The position numbers were made by a program, and so were the translations under genes. The notes below the pieces were generated by a model. The model did no database searches. It saw only the letters and a list, made by a program, of their open reading frames with translations, and was not told the DNA's origin. Source: Deltaproteobacteria bacterium (lineage in GTDB: Bacteria > Myxococcota_A > UBA796 > GCA-2862545). From it: DNA of 64,000 bases. Location of the stretch: assembly GCA_006226595.1 (NCBI GenBank), contig SBGP01000099.1:1-64000 (forward strand), written 5' to 3'. Below are positions 31,705 to 43,900 of this stretch, one piece after another (within the stretch, counting starts at the first letter, position 1; the number at the start of each line of letters is the position of its first letter).

Positions 31705-32444
31705 CGGTCACGCCCCGTGGCCCGCGCGTAGGCGAGGACGAGCACGCGCTCCCAGGTCGGAGCGGTGACGCCAGTGCGCTCGGACAGCGCTGGACCATAG
31801 AGCCATGCCAGCTCCTCCGCGCGCTCGGGCGAGAGTCGAGACCGACGGCGCACGAAGGACTCGAGCACGGAGAGCTCCTCTCGGCTCAGGTGCACACCCG
31901 CGGGCAGTGCCTGGCGCTCCTCTTCCGAAACGGGCGGGTCGATCTGCGCGCGGTCACGCACGCGATCCCGCTCTTCGACGACGACCACCGTTCCGCCGAC
32001 CAGGTCGCCCACTCGTCGCAGCCGCCGGTCGAGGAACATCGAGGCCAGGCCGATCGCGAAGAAGCCCGGGAGGTAGTCCACGGCGCGCAGCAGGTTTCGG
32101 AGCAGGAAGTCCGGGAAACGAGCCGGCGCGCCATCCTCTCGGACGACCCGGAGCGCGAGCAGGAACTTTCCCGGGGTCCGCCCTCCGAGGATGGTCTCGA
32201 AGAACACGCCGTAGACCCACTCCAGGACGAAGAGAACGACGAGGAGCGCGCCGGTGCCGATGCCGTCCAGGCCGGGGATCGCGGCGAGCAGGGCGACGAT
32301 CACCCCGACGAACATCACGACCACCAGGCGAATCGCGGCGTCGATGGTCCACGCGATGGCGCGGCGGCCGGGGCCTGCGAGGCGGTAGCGGAACTGCACC
32401 CGCTCGGGGGTGACCACCGCCGCGGTCGTGTCCAGGAGATTCAT
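31701..32444 (-). CDS. RDD-family membrane protein, operon leader
   Basis: A 247-residue protein. Residues 20-165 form the RDD domain, with R-x-x-A-W-x-x-D (RRAIAWTIDAAIRL), LGGRTPGKFLLALRVV and a final RRLRRVGDLVGG. Three or four membrane helices. The C-terminal ~80 residues are soluble and charged. TAGGCC at 32451-32456 ends 7 nt before ATG 32444 with no Shine-Dalgarno, so the transcript may be leaderless. It heads the operon RDD, SpoIIM, membrane protein, DUF4129/4350, MoxR, DUF58, with overlaps at every junction. Confidence 0.9.
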   Translation of the reverse strand: MNLLDTTAAVVTPERVQFRYRLAGPGRRAIAWTIDAAIRLVVVMFVGVIVALLAAIPGLDGIGTGALLVVLFVLEWVYGVFFETILGGRTPGKFLLALRVVREDGAPARFPDFLLRNLLRAVDYLPGFFAIGLASMFLDRRLRRVGDLVGGTVVVVEERDRVRDRAQIDPPVSEEERQALPAGVHLSREELSVLESFVRRRSRLSPERAEELAWLYGPALSERTGVTAPTWERVLVLAYARATGRDR

Positions 32445-32596
32445 CGCTTGAGGCCTAACCCGTGTGCGCTTCGCGCCATCCTACGCGTGGAGGGCGGGAC
32501 ACGAGGTGACTGGCGGGCGTAAGCGACATTGCGCGATGTGGGGAGTCGCGGATTGGAATCGACTCGGAGTAAGCTGCCGGTTGACTGGGGTGCCGC

Positions 32597-35500
32597 GTGC
32601 GAATCGTTCTCCTCCCGATTGGGCTGCTTGCCCTGTCCTCTAGTGCCGAGGCTGCGACCCGGTATGTCTGCAAGTCGGGCAACGACCCGAATGGGCAGGC
32701 GTGCTACCGGACGATCCAGGCCGCCGTGCAGGCCACGGGCAACAACGATGTGGTGTTGATCCTCGATGGCGAGCGCTACAACGAGAGCCTGAGCTTCAGC
32801 AACGACGGTGAGATCGGCAACAACATCACCGTGGAGGGCATCGACAGCGAAGTGCGCCCGGTGATCGGCAACTTCAGCGAGCCCGACATCGAGGTGAACA
32901 ACCGCGACGTCACGTTCCGCCACCTCGAGATCGTGGCCTATGACGATGACAATCGCGGGATGTACATCCACAACAGCGGCAGCATCGTCATCATCGAGGA
33001 CATGGTCTTCGGGGCGCGCACCGACGTGTCCGCGGGCGACAACGGTGTGAACCTCGACGGTGCCGGCCTGTACATCGTCGACAACCCGTCGGTCACCATT
33101 CGCGACAGCCAGTTCAATGGCTCGATCGCGGGCAGCAACAAGAAGGGCGGCTGTATCGCGGCCTTCGGGGCCAACGACTACTCGCTCGACCTGATCATCG
33201 AGAACACGACGTTCACGGGCTGCGAGGCGGGCGGGGGCGGCGCGATCTACGCCGAAGACGCCGTCGTCAGCATCACCGGGGGCAGCTTTACCAACAGTGC
33301 AGCGACCGGCGGTCAGGGCGGCGCGATCTGGGCGGACGACGACGTCACGCTGTCCATCGACGGCACGACATTCACCACCAACGACGCCTCTTCGGCGGGT
33401 GGTGCGATCTTCTGGGAGCCGAACGGCACGCACGCCAACGACACCTTGACCATCACCGGCGCGGTCTTCGACGGGAACACGGGAAGCACGGCGACGAACA
33501 CCGACGACAACAACGGTGACAACGAGCGCGGTGGCGGTGCGATCCGCGCGTGGGGTGGCAATAGCGTCACCATCAAGGACACGACCTTCCGCAACAACTC
33601 GATTGGTGACAACGGCGGCGCCGTCTACGTCCGCGGACCCAGTTTGCGGATCGAGGGCGGCGTGTTCGAGGACAACACCACGCCCGACGACGCGGCGGCG
33701 CTGTGGCTTCGCGAGACCACCGCGGTGATCACGACCTACACTGACACGAGCCTGGTGGTCACCGGGACGGTGTTCGACAACAACGACCCGAGCGGGGGAA
33801 CGGGGAGCGATGGTGGCGCCATCCGCTGTGAGGCCGATGTCGACTTGACCATCGACTCGGCGACCTTCACCGACAACGATGCGGGCGGAACCGGCGGCGA
33901 CATCTTCTACAACGTCGGCGACAACGACCACCGGCTGACTGTCACGGACAGCGTGTTCACGCTCTCCAGCTCGGGTGAGGGCGCGGGCTCGATCCACCTC
34001 GACGAGGGCGAGCTGGTCCTGCTCGACAACGTGTTCGAGGGGATCTCCTCGCTGCAGGGCGCCGTCGAGTACCAGAGCGGTGACGTGCTCGAGGTTCGTC
34101 GCAACACCTTCTGCGGCAACACCCAGACGGCCTCCAACAACGGCATCGCGTTCCGTGTCGACGGTGGCACCGCGGGCGGCACGTTCACGAACAACCTGTT
34201 CGCGCTGAACAGCCATGGCGCGGCGAGCGCCAAGGGCGCGCTGGCGTTGACCAGCAACGCGACCGGCACGTTCAACATCGTGAACAACACGTTCATCGCG
34301 AACGACGCCGCCGCCGATGGCATGGCCTTCGACAACGACGGCGCCGCGACCGTGCTCGTGAACAACCTGTTCGCGTACAACGACGCAGCGGGTGCCGCGG
34401 CCCACTTCAACAGCAACCTCGACAACGACACCGTCGCCTACGACGGCTGGTGGCAGAACAGCGTCGCCAACGGCAATCTCTACGCCGGCGGAGCGGTCGT
34501 CACCCTGAACGTGGCTCAGGGCCACGTGTTCACGGACCCCCAGCTGTCGAGCGCCTCGCTGTCCTCGACCTGTGCGAACCTCGAGGCGTGGCCCGTGACG
34601 GTCCTCGGCCAGGCGAGCCCCCTCGTCGATGCGGGCGACCCGAGCATCCTCGACGACGACAACTCGGTCTCCGACATCGGTTACACCGGTGGGCCCCAGG
34701 CAGACCCGGATCTTCGCGACTCGGACGGTGACGGCTCGCCGGCACTCGAGGATTGCGACGACGGTGATCCGGACACCTACCCCGGCGCTCCCGAGCTCTG
34801 CGACAGCAAGGACAACGACTGCGACGTCGCCGTGGACGAGGGCGGCATCGCCGGCAACGGCATCGACTTCTGGTACCTCGATGGCGACGGTGACGGCGTG
34901 GGTGCCGGCACCGCCATCGACCAGTGCGCCGCGCCGTCCGATGGCCGGAGCTACTCGCTGTTCGGCGACGACTGCGACGACGCCGACCCCGACAACTACC
35001 CCGGCAACGCCGAGGTCTGCGATGGCGACGGCTCCGCGGCCCAGCAGCAGGACAACGACTGCGACAGCGCGACCAATCCGACGCTGACCGACTACTACGC
35101 GGACGGCGACGGCGATGGCGTGGGCGGCGCGACGGTCACCCAGTTCTGCAGCGCTCCGGCCAACGGCTACTCCCTCGAGACGGGAGACTGCGACGATACC
35201 GACCCTGCGCGCTACCCCGGCAACCCCGAGGTCTGCGACGGCAACGGATCGACGGCCCAGCAGATCGACAACGACTGCGACAGTGGCACCAACCCCAGCT
35301 TCTCCTCCTACTACGTGGACGGCGATGGCGATGGCGTCGGTGGCTCGACCACCGAGCTCCTGTGCACCGATCCCGGCAGCGGCTACTCGCTCGAGACGGG
35401 CGACTGTGACGATGGGGACGGCGACCGCTACCCGGGCAACCCCGAGGTGTGCGAGAGCGGCAACCTCCTGGCCCAGGTCGACAACGACTGCGACAACGAC

Positions 35501-37828
35501 CCCACCAACGGGCTCACCTTCACCGAGTTCTTCACGGACGGGGACGGTGATGGCTTCGGCGGGGCGAGTGCCGGCAGCTATTGCGAGGCCCCGGGCAACG
35601 GCTTCGCGGACAACGCGAGTGACTGCGACGACGGCGCCTCGGCGATCAACCCCGATGCGGACGAGATCTGCGACGGCACCAACGACGAGGACTGCGACGG
35701 CACGGTCGACGAGGATGGCGCGATCGACGCGGACACCTGGTACCAGGACCGTGACGCGGACGGCTTCGGTGATGCGACCGTGAGCGTGGTCCAGTGCGAC
35801 CAGCCGGCCGGCTACGTGCTCGACGACCAGGACTGCAACGACGTCCTCGACTACGTGTACCCCGGCGCGGACGAGGTCTGTGACGGCGCGACGGACGAGG
35901 ACTGCGACAACACGGTCGACGAGAACGGTGCGGTCGACGCGCCCACCTTCTATCACGACGGTGACAGTGACGGCTTCGGCGACCCGAACGACGCCGAGGT
36001 CGCGTGCAACCGGCCGGCGGACCACGTCCTCGACGACACGGACTGCGACGACTCCCGCGACACGGTGAACCCGGACGCACCGGAGACCTGCAACAACCGC
36101 GACGACGACTGCAATGGTCTCGACGACGACGGCTTCGTCGCCGGCGGTCCGAACACGCAGACGCTGTTCCGCGACGAGGACGGCGACGGCTTCGGCGACC
36201 CCGATGTCTTCGGTCTCGCGTGCGAGCCGCAGCCCGGGTACGTCGTCGACAACACCGACTGCGACGACTCGACCGACCAGGTGTACCCGGGTGCGCCCGA
36301 GGTCTGCGGTGACGGTGTCGATGCGAACTGCGACGGCTCCGGCGGTCCGGACGACGACGACGACAACGACGGCATCACCTACGCCGAGGAGTCCACGACC
36401 TGCCTGAGCATCGTGGTCAACGGCGCTTGCGAGGCGACGACCCTGTGCGCGAGCGACTGCGACTCCGATAGCGACAACGACGGCGTTCCGGACGCGCTCG
36501 AGTGGGGCGCCTCCGGCTTCCAGAACACGGACAACGACTGCACCCTCGACCTGATGGACGAGGATGATGACGGCGATGGCATCTTCACCTTCGACGAGCA
36601 GGACGGTGACCGCGATGGCTTGTCCGGTCGCGGTGGCGCGTGCTTCTCGCCGCCGCTCGCTCCGGGTGTCGATCCCGACGACGACAACGACGGCGTGGAC
36701 GATGACGGCGATGGCCGGATCGACGAGGGCCCGCAGAACGGCGAGGTTCGCAACCAGCCGGACGGCATCCCGAACTACCTCGACACGGACAGCGACGGTG
36801 ATGGCGTGTCCGACGCCGACGAGCACTTCGATGGCCAGCAGGACGTCGATGAGGACGGCATCCCCGACTACCTCGACTGCGACGACTCCGATGGTTGCTC
36901 GGGCGACGGTGACGGCGACGGGCTGACCAACTGCGTCGAGCGCGACGCCGGCATGAACCCGGCCAACGAGGACAGCGACGGTGACGGCGTGTCCGATGGC
37001 GAGGAGTGGGGTTCGGGCAGCACGCCGCAGGACTCCGACGGCGACAACATCATCGACCCGCTCGACACCGATGATGACGACGACGGCGTTCCGACCGCGG
37101 CCGAGGGTGATGCGGACGGCGATCCGACCAACGACGACACCGACAACGACCAGATCCCGGACTACCTCGACGACGACGACGACGGCGACGGCAAGTCCAC
37201 CTTCGAGGAGCTCGAGGGCTACGTGTGGCCGACGGGCGGTGGCATCCCCAACCCGCCGGACGGGGACTGTGACGGCACGCCGAACCACATCGACCCGGAC
37301 GACGCGAATGGTGGCTGCGGCGACTCGGACGGTGACGGCCTGTCCAACGCGGACGAGCTGGTCGTGGGCACCGACCCCGACGATCCGGACACGGACGGCG
37401 ACGGTGTGCCAGACGGCGAAGAGGTCGGCGACCCGAACAACCCGCAGAACAGCGACGGGGACGCGGACATCGACGCGCTGGACACCGACGACGATGGCGA
37501 CGGTATCCCGACCGCGGTGGAGGGCGCCTTCGACGTCGATGAGGACGGCGTTCCCAACTACCTGGACACCGACTCCGACGGCGACACGATCCTCGATGCC
37601 GACGAAGGCACGGGTGATGCCGACTGTGACGGCGCGCCGGACTTCCTCGATGCCGCCTACGACGCGGACGGGCAGTTCTGCGATACCGCGGAGCAGCCGA
37701 CCGGCAACGACACCGGAACGGTGACCACCGACGACGGCGGGTGTGGGTGCGCGCACAACTCCGCGCCGGGCTCGATCGCCTGGATTTCGCTGGCGCTGTT
37801 CGGCCTCCGTCGGCGTCGGCAGCGCTGA
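32597..37828 (+). CDS. Giant surface protein: beta-helix, MopE-like repeats, Asp-rich TSP3-like repeats, MYXO-CTERM-like tail
   Basis: A 1743-residue exported protein (GTG 32597, signal peptide to about residue 22, SSSAEA). Residues ~25-690 are a right-handed parallel beta-helix rich in Asn/Asp/Gly rungs such as FxDNxAxxGGAI and VTGTVFDNN, typical of polymorphic outer-membrane and adhesin proteins. Residues ~705-1260 hold MopE-like units with DGDGDG, a Cys pair and CDGxxDEDC. Residues ~1280-1690 are TSP3-like DSDGDGxxDxxE calcium-binding repeats. The end is GGCGCAHNS, a hydrophobic stretch and RRRRQR, a MYXO-CTERM-like sorting signal. TAAGCT near 32571 is a possible -10. Likely a calcium-stiffened surface stalk. 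Function unknown. Confidence 0.9.
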   Translation: MRIVLLPIGLLALSSSAEAATRYVCKSGNDPNGQACYRTIQAAVQATGNNDVVLILDGERYNESLSFSNDGEIGNNITVEGIDSEVRPVIGNFSEPDIEVNNRDVTFRHLEIVAYDDDNRGMYIHNSGSIVIIEDMVFGARTDVSAGDNGVNLDGAGLYIVDNPSVTIRDSQFNGSIAGSNKKGGCIAAFGANDYSLDLIIENTTFTGCEAGGGGAIYAEDAVVSITGGSFTNSAATGGQGGAIWADDDVTLSIDGTTFTTNDASSAGGAIFWEPNGTHANDTLTITGAVFDGNTGSTATNTDDNNGDNERGGGAIRAWGGNSVTIKDTTFRNNSIGDNGGAVYVRGPSLRIEGGVFEDNTTPDDAAALWLRETTAVITTYTDTSLVVTGTVFDNNDPSGGTGSDGGAIRCEADVDLTIDSATFTDNDAGGTGGDIFYNVGDNDHRLTVTDSVFTLSSSGEGAGSIHLDEGELVLLDNVFEGISSLQGAVEYQSGDVLEVRRNTFCGNTQTASNNGIAFRVDGGTAGGTFTNNLFALNSHGAASAKGALALTSNATGTFNIVNNTFIANDAAADGMAFDNDGAATVLVNNLFAYNDAAGAAAHFNSNLDNDTVAYDGWWQNSVANGNLYAGGAVVTLNVAQGHVFTDPQLSSASLSSTCANLEAWPVTVLGQASPLVDAGDPSILDDDNSVSDIGYTGGPQADPDLRDSDGDGSPALEDCDDGDPDTYPGAPELCDSKDNDCDVAVDEGGIAGNGIDFWYLDGDGDGVGAGTAIDQCAAPSDGRSYSLFGDDCDDADPDNYPGNAEVCDGDGSAAQQQDNDCDSATNPTLTDYYADGDGDGVGGATVTQFCSAPANGYSLETGDCDDTDPARYPGNPEVCDGNGSTAQQIDNDCDSGTNPSFSSYYVDGDGDGVGGSTTELLCTDPGSGYSLETGDCDDGDGDRYPGNPEVCESGNLLAQVDNDCDNDPTNGLTFTEFFTDGDGDGFGGASAGSYCEAPGNGFADNASDCDDGASAINPDADEICDGTNDEDCDGTVDEDGAIDADTWYQDRDADGFGDATVSVVQCDQPAGYVLDDQDCNDVLDYVYPGADEVCDGATDEDCDNTVDENGAVDAPTFYHDGDSDGFGDPNDAEVACNRPADHVLDDTDCDDSRDTVNPDAPETCNNRDDDCNGLDDDGFVAGGPNTQTLFRDEDGDGFGDPDVFGLACEPQPGYVVDNTDCDDSTDQVYPGAPEVCGDGVDANCDGSGGPDDDDDNDGITYAEESTTCLSIVVNGACEATTLCASDCDSDSDNDGVPDALEWGASGFQNTDNDCTLDLMDEDDDGDGIFTFDEQDGDRDGLSGRGGACFSPPLAPGVDPDDDNDGVDDDGDGRIDEGPQNGEVRNQPDGIPNYLDTDSDGDGVSDADEHFDGQQDVDEDGIPDYLDCDDSDGCSGDGDGDGLTNCVERDAGMNPANEDSDGDGVSDGEEWGSGSTPQDSDGDNIIDPLDTDDDDDGVPTAAEGDADGDPTNDDTDNDQIPDYLDDDDDGDGKSTFEELEGYVWPTGGGIPNPPDGDCDGTPNHIDPDDANGGCGDSDGDGLSNADELVVGTDPDDPDTDGDGVPDGEEVGDPNNPQNSDGDADIDALDTDDDGDGIPTAVEGAFDVDEDGVPNYLDTDSDGDTILDADEGTGDADCDGAPDFLDAAYDADGQFCDTAEQPTGNDTGTVTTDDGGCGCAHNSAPGSIAWISLALFGLRRRRQR
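34718..37650 (+). repeat. MopE-like then TSP3-like Asp-rich coding repeats (first giant protein)
   Basis: 34.7-36.4 kb: about eight units of 50-65 codons with EVCDGxxxxxQxDNDC and YYxDGDGDGxG phrases. 36.45-37.65 kb: shorter 13-26-codon units of DxDxDGxxDxxE and DGIPNYLD. The strand is strongly GAC/GGC-rich and creates a very long open frame on the opposite strand. Confidence 0.85.
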
Positions 37829-37951
37829 TCCCCGCCACTGCGGCGCTTGCCGCGGTGCAGGGGCGGAAAGGGCGTCACGGAACGGGCTCGCTGAGCGAAG
37901 CCCCTTGCGCCGATGCTAACGTGCAGTCCGGAATGCTTACAGGAAGGCTGC

Positions 37952-40900
37952 ATGCGGCGAAATCTGATCATCGGGCTTGGAGCGAGCGCGGTCGTGACAG
38001 CGGCTTTTGCCGCGGTGACCGTGAGGCAGCCAGCTGACACTAGCTTTGATGCTGGATCCCCCACCGGCACCAATTTTGCGACCAGTGGTGGCAACGAAGT
38101 GACCATGAACCAGGCCGACGGCGTTGTCGGCAGCTGGTGGCGGTCTTCGACATCGACGAATGGCATCGGTGGCAGTGGTGGGTCGATCTACCTTGATCTT
38201 CTCGAGCACGACAGCGGTACGACACCCTTCACTGGCAACGCCGGGTGCGTTGATCGTGACTATGCGGCGAACGAGGTTGTTGCCTCCGCCACCACGGGCT
38301 TCGAGTATCGGGTTGGGACGAGTACGGTCGGCTCGGGCACCAACGAGCGCGTCTCCAACATCCCGAGCGCCACGGCCGTTGACCTGACCGGGGCCGTTCG
38401 AAATCCTGCGTCCTTCGCGTTCCTGACGCCCGGCGCAGAGGGCGGCGCGGACTCCGCCTACACGGTCAGTATCGAGTGGGACGATGGTTCCGGTGGAACG
38501 GTGACCTCGAACTACACGGTGAACATCGCGGACATCGCCGCGGGGACCCGCAATCCGAGCAATGCCTCCCCTGTGACGGTGAACTCCGACGAGTTCAGCA
38601 CCGGGACATCTGGTTGTGACCCCCTCGACGAGGTGGTGATCACCAACGAGAACACGAGTCTCGAGGTCAACAGCATCACGTTCACGTTCACCGATACGGA
38701 GCTCGGTGGACCTGTCGCGCTGTCGCTGGCTCACCCCAACAAGGCCTCCTACGACGCGGTCTACTCGTACACCGGCTCGTACAACTCTCCCGAAGACGTC
38801 GTCGGTGAGAGTGGCACGAACATCATCTGGGACAGCGTCACCTGGTCCGGCAACCTCAACGGCGGCGACCTGAGCATCGACTTCGAGTGCGGCACCACGG
38901 GCTCGTGGACGAGCATCGGCTCGGTCGACCTCGGGACTGACGGCGAGGCGAGTTCCTGGGACTTCTCGAACTGCTCCGGGCCCTACATTCGCTACACGGT
39001 CAACATGGAGTCGTACCTCGATACGCCTCCCGATCTTGCCAGTCTGACCTTCCGGTATGACGTGGATGCCGATGGTGATGGCTATGGCGTGGATGGCATC
39101 ACGGATGACAACCGTGAGAATGCCAACCTCGCGGACTGCAATGACGGCGATGCCGCCATCAACGATGGCGTGGCTTCCGAGGACTGTGATGGTGACGGCA
39201 CCACGGGTGCGCAGGTCGACGACAACTGCGACGGGTCGACCACTAGCGGGCTGACCTTCGACGACTACTACACGGACACCGACGGTGACGGGTACGGTAC
39301 GGGCTCGGCGACCTCGCTATGTAAGGACCCCGGCGACGGCCGCGTCACGCAGAACGGAGACTGCGACGATAGCGTGACGGGAGGTTCGACCTACCCCGGT
39401 GCGCCCGAGACCTGTGACGGCGACGGTACCCAGGGTCAGCAGGTCGACAACGACTGTAACACCGGCACCAACCCCAACTTCACCCGGTACTACACGGATA
39501 GCGACCTCGACGGCGAGGGTGCGGAGAGCGACGGCGGCACGCTGTACTGCTCGAACCCCGGCTCTGGCTGGTCCACCAACAACAACGACTGCGATGACGC
39601 CGTGAACGCCGTCAACAGCGGTGCCAACGAGGTCTGTGACGGCGATGGCGCGCAGGCGAACCAGATCGACAACGACTGCGACGCCGGCACCAACCCGATC
39701 TTCACCCGCTACTACGTCGACAGCGACCTCGACGGGCAGGGTGACGAGAACGACGCTGGCACGCTGTGGTGCAGCAACCCGGGCTCCGGGTACTCCACCA
39801 ACAAGAACGACTGCGACGACTCGAGCAACGTCATCTATCTCGGCGCTCCCGAGCTCTGTGAGGGGGACGGCAGCCCGTCGGATCAGGTCATCGACCACAA
39901 CTGCAGTGGCGGTGCCCAGGACGTGACCAACCTCGACTACTACGCGGACGCGGACGCGGACGACTACCGGTCGAACACGGACACGGCGACCTACCAGTTC
40001 TGCTCCGATCCGGGCAGCACGTACGTGCGGACCAACGCGTCGCTCGGCACGGACTGCGACGACACGGACTCCGCGGTCAACCCCGGCCGGGCCGAGGTCT
40101 ACTACAACAACAAGAACGACGACTGCGACAGCGCAACCAACGACAAGGATCGCGACGGTGACGGCTACCTCTGCGACACCACGGTCCACGCGAACTGCAC
40201 GGGCACGCCCAATGATGGCGTGAGCGACTGCAACGACAACGACGTCGACATCAGCCCCGCGGACGCCGAGATCTGCGGCGATGACATCGACAACGACTGC
40301 GACGGCGTGGGTGATTCGGGCAGCGACGACGAGGACGGCGACGGCCTGTCGACGCAGGCCGAGCGCAACACCTACAACACCGACGAGTGTGACGCGGACT
40401 CGGATGACGACGGCCTGAGCGACGGCGCCGAGGTCACCACCTGGACCACGAACCCGAACGCCTGCTCCTCGGACTCGGACAACCTCCCGGATGGTCTCGA
40501 GGTCGGCAACAACACCACCGTCACCGGCACCTTCGGGGGAACCGACACCGGGGCTGGCTGCTACATCGCGGATACCCAGACCTCGACCACGACCGACCCG
40601 AACGCGGCGGACACCGATGGTGACGGCCTGAGCGACTCGCAGGAGGACGCGAACCGCAACGGTGCGCAGGGCGCCAACGAGCCGAACCCGAACGACGCGG
40701 ACTCCGATGACGACGGCCGCTGGGATGGCGAGGAGGACGACGGCGACCTCACGCTCGAGAACGGCGAGACCGACCCGCTCGACTGCGACACCGACGGCGA
40801 TGGCCTTCCCGACGGCCTCGAGGTGGGCGTTGGCTCGGCGCGTACCGGCACCAACACCGGCACGGGCTGCTTCATCGCCGATACGCACACCACGTCGACC

Positions 40901-43900
40901 ACCGACCCGCGTGACGACGACTCCGATGACGACGGCATCCTCGACGGCAACGAGGACGCGAACACCAACGGTCGCCACAACACCGCGACCGAGACGAACC
41001 CGAACAACCCCGACACCGACGGCGACCTCATCCAGGACGGCACCGAGATCGGTCTGACCGCCGCGCAGGGCAACGACACGAGCAACGCGTTCGTGCCCGA
41101 CCAGGACAGCGCGGTGGGTGCCAACACCGATCCGCTGGTCGCCGATACCGACCTCGACGGCATCGATGATGGCTACGAGGACCTGAACCGCGACGGCGAG
41201 GTCGACAACGGGGAGCCCGATCCGAACGATCAGGACTCGGACGACGACGGCCTGCTCGACGGCAACGAAGACGCGGACGGCGACGGCGTGCTTGACGCGG
41301 GCGAGACCAGCCCCGTCAACGTCGACTCCGACAGCGACGGCGTGCAGGACGGCACCGAGAGCGGGCTCACCGCTTCGCAGTCGGCCAACGTCGGCGCCGC
41401 GACGGGTACCGATCTGGCGGTGTTCCGCGTGGATACCGACCCGACCACCACCACCGACCCGACGGACGACGACACCGATGCGGACGGCGTGATCGACGGC
41501 AACGAGGACCTCGACATCGACGGTTCGGTCGATAGCAACGAGACCGACCCGAACGACCAGGACTCCGACGATGACGGCCTGCTCGACGGTAGCGAGGATA
41601 CCGACGGCGACGGCGTGGTCGACGCCAACGAGACCGATCCCCGCACTGTCGACACCGACAACGACGGCATCCAGGACGGCACCGAGCAGAGCCTGGCCTC
41701 CAGCCAGTCGACCCGCGGTGACACCGACCTCGGCGTGTTCCAGCCCGACGAGGGCACCGGCACCAGCACCGACCCGCTCGACGCCGATACCGATGACGAC
41801 GGCCTGCCCGACGGCGGCCCCAACGGCGAGGACAAGGACGGCAACGGCAACGCCAACAGCGGCACCGAGACCCGCGCCGACCGCGCCGATACTGACGGTG
41901 ACGGCGTGCAGGACGGCACCGAGCTCGGCATCACCACCGGCACGTCCGACACCGGCACGTCCTTCCAGCCCGACGTCGACCCCGGCTCGACCACGGACCC
42001 GCTCAACCGCGACACCGACGCCGATGGCGTCAACGACGGTGCCGAGGACCGCAACGCCAACGGCAGCGTGGACACCGGCTCCCCGGACGAGATGGACCCG
42101 AACGACCAGGACTCGGATGACGACGGCCTGATCGACGGAAACGAGGACACCGACGGCAACGGCGTGTTCGACGACGGCTCCGACCCGTCGGATCCGGTGA
42201 GCTTCGACACCGATGGTGACGGCCTCGGCGATGGCCTCGAGTCGGGCCTGTCGACGGGCCAGAGCAGCGACACCGGCTCGGCGTTCGTGGCCGACACCGA
42301 CACGAACACCACCACCAACCCGAACGATGCCGACTCCGACGACGACGGCCTGTCCGACGGCGCGGAGGATGCGGACGGTGACGGCGCGGTGGACGCGACC
42401 GAGACTGACCCGAACGATTCCGACACCGACGGGGACCTGCTCAACGACGGACTCGAGCTCGGCCTCACCTCGGGTACGGCGGATACGCTCGGCTTCGTCG
42501 CCGATGCGGACCCGACCACGACCACCGACCCGCTCGACGACGACTCCGACGACGACCAGATCCTCGACGGTACGGAGGACCTCGACCGCGACGGTCGACA
42601 GGACGCCACCGAGTGGGATCCGAACGACAGCGACTCCGATGACGACCTCGTTCCGGACGGCAACGAGGACAAGAACCACAACGGCATCTACGACGATGGC
42701 GGGCAGACCAGCTTTGCCAACCCGCCTGCGAGCTTCGAGACCAACCCCATCGACGCGGACAGCGACAACGACACGCTGACCGACGGCGAGGAGAACTGGA
42801 ACTTCGACGCCTCGTGGGATGCCAACGAGCCGCACCCGCGCGACACCGACTCTGACAACGACAGTGTCAGCGATGCGCGTGAGGTTCCCGATGCGAGCAG
42901 CACGCCGTACCTCGACACGGATGCCGACGGCACCATCGACGCCCGCGACACGGACGACGACGGTGACTCCCGCGACACCATCACCGAGAACTGGCCGGAC
43001 CTCCCGCTACTCGATGGCTTCTGTCAGGACCTGACGTCGGGCACGCTCCAGGGCGTCATCAACACCGACATGGATAACGACACCATCCCGGACTACCTCG
43101 ACGAAGACGACGACAACGACGACGTCCCGACCAAGTACGAGATCATCGCAGGCGCCAACAGCCTGTGCCGGGACAGCGACGAGGACTCGGTCAGCGACGG
43201 CGACGAGTGGTGTACGCACCCCTGTGTGCACCCGCTCACCGAGGCGCAGTACCTGACCCCGCGCAACACCGACGCCGACTTCTACATCGACGCGCTCGAT
43301 ACGGACGACGACAACGACGGCATCGATACCCTCACCGAGGGTGACGAGGACCTCGACGGTGTGGCGATGGGCGCCAACGGGCCGCTGGGCGAGAACTGCT
43401 CGATTGCCGAGCTCGTCTACTGCGACTTCCAGCCCGATGGTCTGCCGAACTACATCGACACCAACTCCGACGGTGACTGCTACCTCGACGGCGAGAGCGG
43501 CATCGACAACCTGGTGAACCCGCCGCACACCATCAGCGAGAACCCGTTCAACGACCAGGACAACGACGGTGTGCCGGACATCTACGACTGCAACGACGAT
43601 GACGGTTGCACCGGCGATGCGGACGGCGACGGCCTGCTCAACTGTGAGGAGCGCGACTTCTACCTCTCCAGCCCGTACCGTGCCGACACTGACGGCGACG
43701 GCGTGCCGGATGCGGTCGAGGCCATCATCCCCGCGGGCGAGACCGAGCCGGTCAACACCGACGGCACCACCTGTGCGTACACCGATCTGCTGACCGGCGA
43801 CGTCACGCAGCGTCCCTGCTACGACATCCGCGACCCGGATGACGACGGCGATGGCGTTCCGACCAGCGTCGAGCTGTGCATGGTGGCCCCGCCGGTGGGT

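Noticed and set aside
32441-37756. Very long open frame on the minus strand (about 1,770 codons) opposite the first giant repeat gene
   Set aside because: It is produced by the GAC/GGC codon bias of the Asp-rich repeats on the plus strand. The reading is Val/Arg/Asp filler with no start signal, domains or hydrophobic pattern.
39317-42835. Long minus-strand open frame opposite the second giant repeat gene
   Set aside because: Same cause; the sequence mirrors the repeat unit and has no Shine-Dalgarno or recognisable domain.
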